From positions 1 through 60,575 of the forward strand of contig CAWKIA010000026.1 of the NCBI GenBank assembly GCA_963849635.1: a stretch of DNA of 60,575 nt, written 5' to 3'. This DNA comes from CAVRUD01 sp963849635. Lineage in GTDB: Bacteria; Chloroflexota; Chloroflexia; Thermomicrobiales; UBA6265. The notes under the pieces were generated by a model. That model was not told the DNA's origin. It was given only the letters and a program-made list of their open reading frames with translations, and made no database searches. This document shows, piece by piece, positions 37,671 to 46,029 of the stretch (within the stretch, counting starts at the first letter, position 1; the number at the start of each line of letters is the position of its first letter). The translations under genes were made by a program, and so were the position numbers.

Positions 37671-37755
37671 GTCGCCCGGGGCTCACGGCCCGGGCTAAGC
37701 ATTACAGCCTCTCCGAGGCTAGACCCATCTCTGCCTGGGCCAAACTGGCCCGGCC
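37671..37755. repeat. Palindromic element A, copy 2 (left half)
   Basis: It begins GTCGCCCGGGGCTCAC like copy 1 and retains ACAGCCTCTCCGAGGCT. The 11-base repeats of the left arm are missing and the right arm is reduced to GGGCCAAACTGGCCCGG. It lies in the gap upstream of the MFS gene. Confidence 0.8.
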
Positions 37756-37780
37756 ACGTCGTGCCGATGCGGGGAACTCT

Positions 37781-37814
37781 CCCCCTTCCCCCTGTCGCAA
37801 CGGGGGGAAGGGGG
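37781..37814. repeat. C-rich/G-rich hairpin of the 23.4-kb repeat type
   Basis: CCCCCTTCCCCC (37781-37792) pairs perfectly with GGGGGAAGGGGG (37803-37814). It is followed by TTGGGGGTTAGGGGG, as in the repeat at 23391-23512. It sits directly after the end of the ABC-2 permease gene and may terminate it. Confidence 0.75.
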
Positions 37815-37839
37815 TTGGGGGTTAGGGGGTTCTCTCCGC

Positions 37840-38670
37840 CTACCTGCTCATCGAGCGGTACCGGCGGACGCCGATGGGAGCGAAGACCGCGACGATCAAG
37901 ACGATCCAGCCGAGGGTGAGGAGGATAGGGTGCTCTGCCGGGAGGCCGTCCGTGGCATACGGGTTGGGGTTGCCCCACAGCTCGCGGCAGGAGGCCGTCA
38001 GAGTGCTGACCGGGTTCCACTCCGCGATGGGTTGGAGCCAGCTCGGCAGGGTTTCGGTCGGGACAAAGACGTTCGACAGGAACGTCAACGGGAAGAGGAC
38101 GGTAAAGCCAATCTGGTTCGCCGCTTCGACGGTCCGGACCGAGAGGCCCATGTAGACGCCGACCCAGGACATCGAGAAGGTGAACAGGAGCAGGAGGCCA
38201 ACCCCGGCGAAGAACTCCGGCACGCTGGTGTGGACCCGCCAGCCGACCGCCAGGCCGGAGAGCATCAACACGACCAGGATGCAGGCCTGATAGATCAGGT
38301 CGAAGAGCGTCCTGCCTGTCAGCACCGCCGACCGGGCCATCGGCAGGGAGCGAAAGCGGTCGAGGATGCCCTTGTTGACGTCGTCGGTCATGCCGATCGC
38401 GGTGGTCACGCAGGCGAAGACGACCGTCTGCGCGAAGATGCCGGGCATCAGATATTCCGTGTAGTCGCCGCCGCCCGGCAGCGGGATCGCGTTTCCGAAA
38501 ACGTAGGCGAAAAGCAAGACGAACATGATCGACTGGAGGACGGCGAAGACTGCCAGCTCCGGGATGCGCGGCACGCGGCGCAGGTTGCGCTGGGTCATGA
38601 TCAGGCCATCGACGATGACCTGACGGAAGCCGCCGCTGGAAACGGGTTGGGCGAAGGTGGTATCGGTCAT
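37840..38670 (-). CDS. ABC-2 type permease, DrrB-like
   Basis: 276 residues with about six membrane helices. It contains the ABC-2 pattern of daunorubicin-resistance permeases: GGDYTEYLMPGIFAQTV, then GMTDDVNKGILDRFRSLPM and FLSNVFVPTETLPSWLQPIA with WNPVSTLTASCRELW. Its start overlaps the stop of the ATPase gene by four bases (ATGA), so the two are translationally coupled. Together they would form an export complex for drugs or lipids. No resistance determinant is linked. Confidence 0.93.
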   Translation of the reverse strand: MTDTTFAQPVSSGGFRQVIVDGLIMTQRNLRRVPRIPELAVFAVLQSIMFVLLFAYVFGNAIPLPGGGDYTEYLMPGIFAQTVVFACVTTAIGMTDDVNKGILDRFRSLPMARSAVLTGRTLFDLIYQACILVVLMLSGLAVGWRVHTSVPEFFAGVGLLLLFTFSMSWVGVYMGLSVRTVEAANQIGFTVLFPLTFLSNVFVPTETLPSWLQPIAEWNPVSTLTASCRELWGNPNPYATDGLPAEHPILLTLGWIVLIVAVFAPIGVRRYRSMSR

Positions 38671-39789
38671 GCCGTCCTCCGATCCTCGCGGCCGTTACTC
38701 TGGCCGCTCTGCGTGCCCGCGCCGTTCTCGGGGGCGCCTTCATCGGACACCGTGTCGTGGCCGGTCAGCGTGAGGAAGACATCGTCCAGCGTCGGGCGGC
38801 GGAGGCCGATGTCGTCGATGACGATCCCGTCTTGATCGAGCTCGCGCACGATCTGGATGAGGCAGGACGCGCCTCCCTGGGCGGGCACCGTCAGGCGGCG
38901 GGTGTGCTCATCGAGCGAGGTCTCGCCCGCTCCGTAGCGGCGCAGGATCTCCGTGGCGCCGGCGATCCGGGTCCGGTCGTGGACAACGACCTCGATCCGC
39001 TCGCCGCCGATCTGCGACTTCAGTTGGTCGGCGGTTCCCCGGGCAATGATCTTGCCGGTATCGACCACGGCGATCTCGTGGGCCAGCTCGTCGGCCTCTT
39101 CCAGGTACTGCGTGGTGAGAAGGATGGTCGTCCCCTCGCGCACCCGTTCGCGGATGACCTCCCACAGACCGAGGCGGGAGCGGGGATCGAGCCCCGTCGT
39201 GGGCTCGTCCAGGAAGAGGATGCGCGGCCGCCCGGTCAGGGCGCTGGCGAGGTCGAGGCGACGGCGCATGCCGCCCGAGTAGGTTTTGACAACCCGGTCG
39301 GCGGCGTCGGTCAGGGTGAATTGCTCGAGTAGTTCGTCCGCCCGCCGGCGGGCGGCGTCCTTGGCCAACTGGTAAAGCCGCCCGAACATGACGAGGTTTT
39401 CGCGCCCAGTTCAAGTTCTCGTCGACGGCGGCGTACTGGCCGGAGAGGCCGATAACGGAGCGCAGTTCATGGGCCTGGCGAACGACATCGAACCCTGCCA
39501 CCGTCGCGTGCCCGGCATCCGGCTTCAGCAGGGTGGCGAGGATCCGGACCGTGGTGGTCTTGCCGGCGCCGTTCGGCCCCAGGAGGCCAAGAACGCTGCC
39601 TTCGGCAACGGTGAGATCCAGCCCATCGAGGGCCCGAACTTCCGACTTGCGTCCCTTGTAGACCTTGACGAGCCCTTCGGCCGTGACCGCCCCCGGGGCG
39701 CCGGTCTGAACCACCGCCGGTGGCCTGAGCTCGGCCTGTGTCGATCCGTTCTGGCTCTGAGGTTCCAGCGTCAGTGTCGAACGATCCAT
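38667..39789 (-). CDS. ABC transporter ATPase, DrrA-like (one frameshift)
   Basis: About 373 residues. The start MDRSTLTLEPQS is followed by Walker A (LGPNGAGKTT, about 68-77) and the Q-loop region IGLSGQYAAVDENL. A one-base insertion (an extra A near 39405) then breaks the frame. Without it the sequence reads ENLTGRENLVMFGRLYQL, exactly the family pattern. The downstream part has the signature YSGGMRRRLDLA, Walker B RILFLDEPTTGLD and switch His region replaced by LLTTQYLEEAD. The typical DrrA C-terminal domain follows (ADELAHEIAVVDTGKIIARG). It is the partner of the DrrB-like permease, with a 4-base overlap. Confidence 0.9.
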
Positions 39790-39985
39790 GAACAGTGGTG
39801 CCCCCTCTCGGCGTTTGTCGGAACGCCAGTCCGGCAAACCGTACCGGGGTATAACGCAAAAAGTGGGACCTCGTCAGATCCGTCTCACCAAGTAGTCGAA
39901 CGGCCTGTGCCCAGATCGACAACGCACTCACCCTACACCCGGAAAGGCAATAAAGCAAGTGATTACTGTTTATATGTTCTGGGAT

Positions 39986-40423
39986 TCAACCTGTGGCCTC
40001 GCCGATCCAGCGCACGCGCGGGAACGCCGCTCGGGTCGCGTTCCAAAAACGCTCGTCGGCGGTCCAGAGTTCGCAATCCAAATGCTCGGCTAGGGCGAGG
40101 TATTGGGCGTCGTAGGTTGCTCGTAAGTTGAGGGAAATGGCGATGTCGAGTGCCCGCGCCGAGATGAGCGGTTCGACATCGTGCAGGGTCGTTCCCTCGA
40201 TCAGACTTAGGAGTCCAACCTGAGCGTCAAGGGGATCAAGTGCGCTTGACCGAACCTTCTTGAAGAGGACGTTGGTCACTTCACATGCGAACCACGATGG
40301 AACGGTTCGGATGACGTCCTGTTGCTCCCATGTTACGAGGAGAAACCTGGCCTCGGCGCTGTATTCCTCAGGCAGAATCCATTTGATCGCGAAGCTCGTG
40401 TCGACGACGACGTACTCGCTCAC
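39986..40423 (-). CDS. PIN-domain toxin with zinc-finger partner
   Basis: 145 residues of a PIN domain. Acidic residues are Asp8 (VVVDTSFAIKW), Glu48 (FACEVTNVL), Asp104 (ATYDAQYLALAEHL) and Asp121 (WTADERFW). The layout matches the VapC-like group with a DTSFAIKW start. It is probably an RNase. Its ATG overlaps the upstream gene by four bases, so it is co-translated with the zinc-finger protein, which is the presumed antitoxin. Base composition is lower in GC than the flanking exporter genes, consistent with horizontal acquisition. Confidence 0.87.
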   Translation of the reverse strand: MSEYVVVDTSFAIKWILPEEYSAEARFLLVTWEQQDVIRTVPSWFACEVTNVLFKKVRSSALDPLDAQVGLLSLIEGTTLHDVEPLISARALDIAISLNLRATYDAQYLALAEHLDCELWTADERFWNATRAAFPRVRWIGEATG

Positions 40424-40851
40424 GGCTCTTCAATAAGGTCATCCCAACCGAGGGCGCGCATGAGATCGTTGGTTCGTTCGATCCGGCTTTGCCGGATAAT
40501 CTCGGTGGAATCATCGAAGACGCGCCCCTGCGAGATGTGGGCGCGGACGCGGTCAAAGTAAGAGACGATGTCCTCGCCCTCCCGCCGGTCCATGCCGACC
40601 TTGGCGAGTTCGTGCCTGGCAGCCGCCGGGCCGTGATCTTCCTGCGTCTCGGGGGGGCTGGGATTCGACACAATCGTGTCTTCGGCCCGCTCCCGCGATG
40701 CCTGGACCCGGCAGCGGTCGGAGCAGTACCGCTTCGTCGCGATGCCTTCGAATTCGGTCCCGCAGACCGCGCAGGTCTTCGTGGTTTTTCTGCGCCGGGC
40801 AGCTCGGATTCGCGCTGCGGCCTTGAGGATTTCTTCGTCGGTCATAACCAT
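40420..40851 (-). CDS. Zinc-finger protein, presumed antitoxin for the PIN toxin
   Basis: 143 residues with the ribosome site GGGGGTGAG before the ATG. A short basic helix (ILKAAARIRAARRRK) is followed by a treble-clef-like zinc motif at about residues 27-48: CAVCG, then RYCSDRCR. The C-terminal 70 residues (SYFDRVRAHISQGRVFDD, IERTNDLMRALGWDDLIEE) are acidic and helical, as expected for a toxin-binding tail. It overlaps the PIN gene by four bases. Antitoxins with a Cys4 finger for DNA binding are much rarer than ribbon-helix-helix, AbrB or Phd types. The antitoxin role is inferred from gene order and architecture. Confidence 0.7.
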   Translation of the reverse strand: MVMTDEEILKAAARIRAARRRKTTKTCAVCGTEFEGIATKRYCSDRCRVQASRERAEDTIVSNPSPPETQEDHGPAAARHELAKVGMDRREGEDIVSYFDRVRAHISQGRVFDDSTEIIRQSRIERTNDLMRALGWDDLIEEP

Positions 40852-40938
40852 GCACTCACCCCCGTCATAGTGTCGGCGCGCCGAAGGATAGAACGGGTAG
40901 CAGCTAGTGTAACACGCGAGGGGTGCGATGTTTGGTCG

Positions 40939-42168
40939 TTACAGCCACTCCGCCACCAGAGACGGAGAGATCGGCTCCATGAGGAGGCGGCGGAAGCGGG
41001 ATTGGCGGGCCGTCTGGTCGGGGCCAGCCTGGTCGAGCCAGGCGCCAAGGAGATCGCGGCCGGCGCGATAGCAGAAGACGTACGCCCGCCACATCGGGTC
41101 GGCCACGAAGCGGAGGCGATGGCGGGCTTCGGTTTCGGTGGAGAGGCCGTAGCGCATCAGGTAGGCGATGGCGTCCGCTTCGGGGCGACCGTCGGCGTGG
41201 AGGATGAGGGCGGCGTTGGCGCTGACGGCGCGTAGGGACCGCATCGCCGCGCTTAAGCGGGCTTCCCGCTCCGGATCACCGGAGACGCCTGCGGCGGGGT
41301 AGAGCACGTCGTTGGTCCAACGGGCACCCTCGTCGCCGGGAAAGATGACCCCTTCGGCCAGGGTGGCGATCCCTTCGGAGACGACCGCCTCCGGGGTGTG
41401 GATCAGTTGGGCGGCGAACTCGCCCCAGCCGCGGTCGCGGTAAAGGGTCAGCTCCTTCAAGGCGTGCTCGGCGTGGTGGCCGGGGTAGGCTTCGTGGCAG
41501 ATCAGGTCGAGCAGGGCGTTGGCCCGGATCGGCAGGTCGGTGTTGACGTCAACGCGGGAGCGACCTCCGCCCAGGTACCAGTTGTAGCCGCTCCACGGCT
41601 TGTCGGAGACAAAGGTGACCTCGATCGACTCGACCAGGGGCAGGTCGATGAAGGCGGCGGTGCGGGCGCGGGCCTCGGCCATGATCAGGTCGATCAGGTG
41701 GCGGGCCCGCTCCGGCGTGATCTCGAACTGCCGGCGCCAGGCCGCCAGCCGGTCCTGCACCGTGCCGTCTCCGGGGAGGAGCGTTTGCATTGCCTCGGCG
41801 GCCTCGGCGAAGACGGCTTCCGGCGTCCTGGTCGGCTCGATGTCGAAGAGGAGGCGGACTTCGTCCTCGTAGGGGATCGTTTCGCCGGCGAGGGCACGGC
41901 AGCTGGTGGCCATCGCCCGGGTCTGGATCGCGAGGAAGGCGCGGCGATCGTCGGGGAGGTCTGATCCGGCGATGGCGGTGCGAAGGGCATCGGCCCGGCG
42001 CAGCAGGGTGGGGGCGTCCGGGGCCGCCGCGAGGGCGGCGAGTTTGATCTCCTCAGGCCCGAAGTAGCTGTCGATGAAGCCAGGGCGCAGGCGCTCGATC
42101 CCACAGGCGATCTCCAGGTATTCCCGCGCGATCGGGTCGATCGGGGGATGATGGGCTGGCGCGGTCAT
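40939..42168 (-). CDS. DUF885-like metalloprotein
   Basis: 409 residues from MTAPAHHPPID. A long helical protein with HEAYPGHH (about residue 222) followed by HALKEL, and a downstream Glu in VVSEGIATLAEGV. This is the pattern of DUF885 proteins, which belong to the gluzincin-like carboxypeptidase group and are expected to bind zinc. YNWYLGGGRSRVDVNTDLP precedes the motif. No signal peptide is seen, so it is probably cytoplasmic. The upstream in-frame extension lacks coding character. It is a single gene between the toxin pair and a non-coding gap. Confidence 0.82.
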   Translation of the reverse strand: MTAPAHHPPIDPIAREYLEIACGIERLRPGFIDSYFGPEEIKLAALAAAPDAPTLLRRADALRTAIAGSDLPDDRRAFLAIQTRAMATSCRALAGETIPYEDEVRLLFDIEPTRTPEAVFAEAAEAMQTLLPGDGTVQDRLAAWRRQFEITPERARHLIDLIMAEARARTAAFIDLPLVESIEVTFVSDKPWSGYNWYLGGGRSRVDVNTDLPIRANALLDLICHEAYPGHHAEHALKELTLYRDRGWGEFAAQLIHTPEAVVSEGIATLAEGVIFPGDEGARWTNDVLYPAAGVSGDPEREARLSAAMRSLRAVSANAALILHADGRPEADAIAYLMRYGLSTETEARHRLRFVADPMWRAYVFCYRAGRDLLGAWLDQAGPDQTARQSRFRRLLMEPISPSLVAEWL

Positions 42169-42553
42169 GGTGGAGTTCCTTTCCTCGGCGTGCAGCGCGA
42201 ATCGCATTCGTGCAACCGGGGCATCGTAGCGCGATACGCAGAGGGGGAGCGGCTGGTTCGACGCGCCGTCCGGAATTGTGCGGGGTGAACGCAGGGGGTA
42301 ATAGGGGCGTCTCACGCTCCCTGCGGCGTGAATCACCCGGGCGCCGATTGCACAATGCAGGTGCAATCGATACCGCCGCTACTGAGGATGCGCCGAGAAT
42401 CGAGCGGCGCTGACACGAGGGCCCGGAGAGCCCATGGAAACAAAATCGGGAGGCTGGACGTCTTGGTTGTAGCGCGATTGCGGTGGCAGCGATGCCAGGG
42501 CGGTCCGTCCGTCATACTTTCATCCTTTTACGGGCACCATGGAGATGTACAGC
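42169..42553. other. Divergent promoter gap, nothing specific recognised
   Basis: 385 bases separate the DUF885-like gene (minus) and the SIMPL gene (plus). No ORF with support, and no strong hairpin or repeat, was seen. It presumably holds both promoters. Confidence 0.45.
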
Positions 42554-43345
42554 ATGGCATTTATCGGATCGTCCAGGTCTCAGACCCTTCGTCCCAACCG
42601 CCGCACCGTCGTAGGTACCTCCCTCGGTTCGCTTGGCGCGCTCGGATTCGGCGGGCTCAGAATGGCCAAGGCCGCGCAGGGAACGCCGACCGCGACCGAT
42701 GACGCGATCGCGCGGGGGCAGGCTATTGTCGAAGTTGTCGGCACCGGCACGGTCGATGTGGCGCCGGACAGCGCCTCGATCGTGATCGGCGTCGATGTCA
42801 CCATGCCGACCCTGGGCGAGGCCCAGGCCGAAGCGACCTCGACCATGGAAGCGATCATCGCCGCGATCCAGGGGCACGATATCCCGGACGACGATATCCA
42901 GACCGCGACCTTCATGGTCAATCCAATCCGGGAATACGATCAGGTGACCGGCGTCCCCGGTGCGGTCACGAGCTTCCAGGTGACCAACCAGGTGGGAGTG
43001 ACGACCCACGACCTGGACGACCTGGGCGCGCTGCTCGACGATGCCGTCGCCGCCGGGGCGAATAGCATCTTCGGCATTACCTTCTTCCTCGAAGATCCGA
43101 CCGAGGCCAACTCCGAGGCGCGCCGCATGGCCTTCGATGACGCCCGGACCCGCGCGACCGAGCTGGCCGAGAACGCCGGCCTGAGCCTGGGCAACGTCAT
43201 CTCGATCTCGGAGGGCGGCGGCTCGACCCCGATCGCCTACTACGACGCCGCCAGTGCCCGCGGCCAGGCGGCAGGTGGCCCGCCGGTCTCCCCGGGCGTA
43301 ACCAGCGTCACGGTCGCGGTGACGGCCGCCTTCAGCATGGCCTAG
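42554..43345 (+). CDS. Exported SIMPL (DUF541) domain protein
   Basis: About 263 residues. The ATG at 42554 is preferred because GGAG lies nine bases upstream. A start at 42539 adds five residues. A twin-arginine-like signal (NRRTVVGTSLGSLGALGFGG) precedes the SIMPL domain. The domain begins IVEVVGTGTVDVAPDSASI and contains the usual VTNQVGVTTHDLDDLGALLDDAVAAGAN and DARTRATELAENAGLSLGNV in consecutive helices and strands. The family forms periplasmic oligomers of uncertain function, sometimes linked to oxidative stress. The gene is monocistronic and convergent with the ECF41 gene. Confidence 0.87.
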   Translation: MAFIGSSRSQTLRPNRRTVVGTSLGSLGALGFGGLRMAKAAQGTPTATDDAIARGQAIVEVVGTGTVDVAPDSASIVIGVDVTMPTLGEAQAEATSTMEAIIAAIQGHDIPDDDIQTATFMVNPIREYDQVTGVPGAVTSFQVTNQVGVTTHDLDDLGALLDDAVAAGANSIFGITFFLEDPTEANSEARRMAFDDARTRATELAENAGLSLGNVISISEGGGSTPIAYYDAASARGQAAGGPPVSPGVTSVTVAVTAAFSMA

Positions 43346-43380
43346 AGCGCTCGCGGCAACGGTTGGCCGCGTCTGCATGC

Positions 43381-43404
43381 CGCCCGGGATGGCAATCCCG
43401 GGCG
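43381..43404. terminator. Hairpin terminator downstream of the SIMPL gene
   Basis: CGCCCGGGAT (43381-43390) pairs exactly with ATCCCGGGCG (43395-43404), 36 bases after the SIMPL stop. No T tract follows, so confidence is moderate. Confidence 0.55.
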
Positions 43405-43561
43405 ACCGCACGGACGTCCCTCCGGGACCGAGCACGGGGTGGCAGGGCGGCGGCCAAGGATTGCGGCGAGCGCTTTAGCCCTCGAATTGCCGTAAATCTT
43501 CGGAGGGGCGAGGCTTCGTCGCCTCAACCCATCAATGGCTCTGCCGCATACTGGAGAGGAC

Positions 43562-43593
43562 GAAGCCGGGCGAGAGAGATCTCGCCCGGCTTC
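43562..43593. terminator. Bidirectional hairpin terminator
   Basis: GAAGCCGGGCGAG (43562-43574) pairs perfectly with 43581-43593 around AGAGAT. It lies just beyond the corrected end of the sigma-factor gene (43611) and between convergent genes. Confidence 0.75.
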
Positions 43594-43610
43594 GTGCGTT
43601 CTGGTGGGGT

Positions 43611-44659
43611 TCAGGCCGGAACAGGATGACCCGTTTCGCGGAGGCGGCGTTCCAGGTAGGCGAGTTTCTCAGGATTCAAAACTGAGTGGATCTGTTGGAT
43701 CTGGTACCGTCCTGGGCGTAGGCCGTGATCACGGCCTCGAGCTTCGACTCCATCCAGAGGAGGATCGCGGTAGCGCCGTTGACGTCGGCGAAGGTGATCT
43801 TGACGCCCTGGAACCACTTCTTGTAGCCGGATGTCGTGAGCCGGATGATGGCGTCGCGCCCGACCGTCGGGCGGCGGGTCGCCCGTCGCAAGCCGCCACC
43901 ATCGCCCCAGCCGGTCACGTTCTCGGCCAGGAGTGAGGTCAACGCGGCGATATCGCCCATCCGACTGGCGGCGATAAACCGCTCGGCAAGCTGACGCTGG
44001 GTCTCCGGGGAGGCCATGAACCGCGGCCCTCCGGTCGCAATCCGCTCTTTGGCGCGGTGGGAGAGCTGGCGGACGGCGGCGCTGGACTTGCCCAGGACCG
44101 CGCCGATCTCCTCGAAGGGGTAGGCGAAGGCCTCGCGCAGGACGTAGGTAGCCCGTTCCTCAGGTGTCAGCCGCTCCAGCAGGAGCATGAAGGCGAGTGA
44201 GATCTCGTCGGCCTGCTCGGTCGCTTCAGCCGGGAGGGCGGTGAGGTCGTTGGTGAGGACCGGCTCCGGCAGCCAGGGACCGACGTAGACCTCGCGCTGG
44301 GCCTTGGCGGAGCGCAGGTGGTCGAGGCAGAGGCGGGTGACGATCGTGGAGAGATAGGCCTTCAGCGACTGGACCTCGTCCTGGCGGACATCGCGGGCGC
44401 GAAGGTAGGCATCCTGGACGATGTCTTCGGCCTCAGCCGCGCTGCCCAGCATCCGGTAGGCGATGGAGAAGAGGTAGCGGCGCAGGGACTCGAACGCCTC
44501 TGCGTCGAGCGTCGGGGCCGGCGTTGCTTGGGTGCGACCGCGTTTCCGGGTGGAAACGGCCGATAGCCCCTCACCCGAAGGTGAGGGGCCGGACCGGCTG
44601 GTCTGGTTGCCTGGGGCCTTGATTGCTGGTTCGTCGGCGGGGTCTTGGTGATCGTGCAT
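43611..44659 (-). CDS. ECF41-type RNA polymerase sigma factor (one frameshift)
   Basis: About 350 residues. Sigma region 2 includes SIAYRMLGSAAEAEDIVQDA, and region 4 includes LTPEERATYVLREAFAYPF and IGAVLGKSSAAVRQLSHRAK. A C-terminal SnoaL-like domain follows. All three ECF41 hallmark motifs are present: WLPEP in the linker, DGGG in the C-terminal domain and NPEKL at the end. NPEKL is reached only by restoring one G near 43710. Without it the frame ends at 43676 with an unrelated tail. In ECF41 factors the C-terminal domain replaces an anti-sigma factor and modulates activity. The CMD gene just upstream on the same strand is the classic partner. Confidence 0.92.
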
Positions 44660-44786
44660 GCCGGGTGTATAGCACACCTGGGATGCGGGCCTTGTGGTAA
44701 GTACGGTCGGCGGCATCATCGGCTCCCGGTCGTCACGCTCGGCGGCTCGGCGGCTCGGCGGTTCGTCGTCGTTGCTGGCCAGCCCC

Positions 44787-45227
44787 CTAGCTCGCCGGCG
44801 GGTTCTGGAACGAGACGTTGAGCCTGTTCCAGGTGTTGATCACGGCGACGGCATAGGTAAGGTCGACCAGCCCCTTTTCGCCGAAGTGGGAGAGGGCGCT
44901 GCGGTAGACGTCTTCGGGGACGCCGTTGTTGGCGACGAGGGTGACGGCCTCCGCCCAGGCGAGCGCGGCCCGTTCGCGCTCGGAGAAGATGGGTGACTCC
45001 CGCCAGGCGACAAGTAGATCGAGTTTCATCTGGTCGACACCCATTTTGCGCAGCGCCTTGGCGTGCATGTCGAGGCAGAAGGCGCAGCCGTTGATCTGGG
45101 AAGCCCGGAGATTGACGAGTTCGACCAGCTCACGCTCCAGGTCGCATTCGTGGACGGGCTTGCTCATGGTGAGTGCCGCCTGGAGGACGTGGGGAGCGAT
45201 GGTCGGGTAGGAAAGTCGTGGATGCAT
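44787..45227 (-). CDS. Carboxymuconolactone decarboxylase/AhpD-like partner of ECF41
   Basis: 146 residues of the CMD family. The AhpD-like redox motif is CAFC within INGCAFCLDMHAKALRKMG, with the nearby Glu and His of the proton relay. ERERAALAWAEAVTLVAN and HFGEKGLVDLTYAVAVINTWNRLNV complete the domain. Such proteins act as peroxidase-like or alkyl-hydroperoxide-linked enzymes. ECF41 genes are characteristically next to CMD, oxidoreductase or epimerase genes (COE), and the sigma factor drives the COE gene. Here a matching promoter lies 103-129 bases upstream of the start codon. Confidence 0.93.
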   Translation of the reverse strand: MHPRLSYPTIAPHVLQAALTMSKPVHECDLERELVELVNLRASQINGCAFCLDMHAKALRKMGVDQMKLDLLVAWRESPIFSERERAALAWAEAVTLVANNGVPEDVYRSALSHFGEKGLVDLTYAVAVINTWNRLNVSFQNPPAS

Positions 45228-45329
45228 CGAAGTACCCCCTGTCAGGCCCGGCCCCCTAGCCGGGCGTGTGCCGTTGTTGCCTGGCCCGCCGCAGGGATTG
45301 CTGCGTTGGGAGCGGGCCGTCAATCAGTA

Positions 45330-45356
45330 GACGGGGAGGGGATTGGGAATGTGACA
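45330..45356 (-). promoter_or_regulatory. ECF41 promoter of the CMD gene
   Basis: On the minus strand TGTCACA (45356-45350), a 16-base spacer and CGTC (45333-45330) match the ECF41 consensus as I recall it. A transcript start near 45323 would give a leader of about 95 bases before the ATG at 45227. The match, the partner gene and the sigma gene together suggest positive autoregulation of the pair, if the genes are co-transcribed. Confidence 0.8.
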
Positions 45357-46029
45357 ACTGGGGGGAGCGGCGGGGGAATGGCCCTCACCCCCAGCCCCCT
45401 TTTCCGGCCGCGAGAGCCGGGGGAGCGCGCTCGTCCCCGCCCTTCTGCCGTCAGGGGTGGGTCGCGGACAGGCAGCGGCGATGCGGAGGGGGGAAGGGGA
45501 CGCGCCCGGGGGCCGGCGGGATGGCGGCGCCGAGCCGCCCCCCCCGGCCGGGGCCCCCCGGGCGCGTGCCCGGCGGGGCCGACCCGATGCGCGCTGCCGC
45601 CGACCCCACCGGCCGCGCCCGCCCCGCGCCACACGCGCGGGCCCGCTCTGGCGGGCCGCCCCGGGGGCCCGCGGCGGGCGTGGGGCGCGGGGCGGGGCCG
45701 ACAAGGACGCCCCGGCCGCGCCGAGGTCGCTGCGCGGGCGAGCTTCGAGCCGCTGCTGGGCTGGGCTGGGCACTGGCGTGGGGGCCCGGGGCGCCGCCGG
45801 GCTGGTCGTCGTCGGTGGGCCCCCCTGACCACCTCCCGACAGATACCGACCCCTGGCTGCCCCGCCGTGGGGGAAGGAGGCCGAGGAGTGAGTGGGCTGT
45901 TCATCCGTCGCCCCAGCACGGAAGAGCCACGGAAGGTCCGCGTCCTACGTTGTTAATCACCGGACGCCCGGCTCTGGAAGCGTGTCTCCCGCCATTGATG
46001 AGGGGAGGCCTGACACAAGGGACATTCCC
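45357..46029. other. Non-coding stretch with an extreme-GC block
   Basis: A C-rich repeat of the 23.4-kb type is at about 45385-45425 (CCCTCACCCCCAGCCCCC). Positions about 45480-45830 are almost only G and C, full of overlapping short palindromes such as GGGGCCCCCCGGGCGCG. Open frames here are by-products of stop-codon scarcity and show no protein features. Positions 45900-46029 precede the PQQ-propeller gene. Confidence 0.6.
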
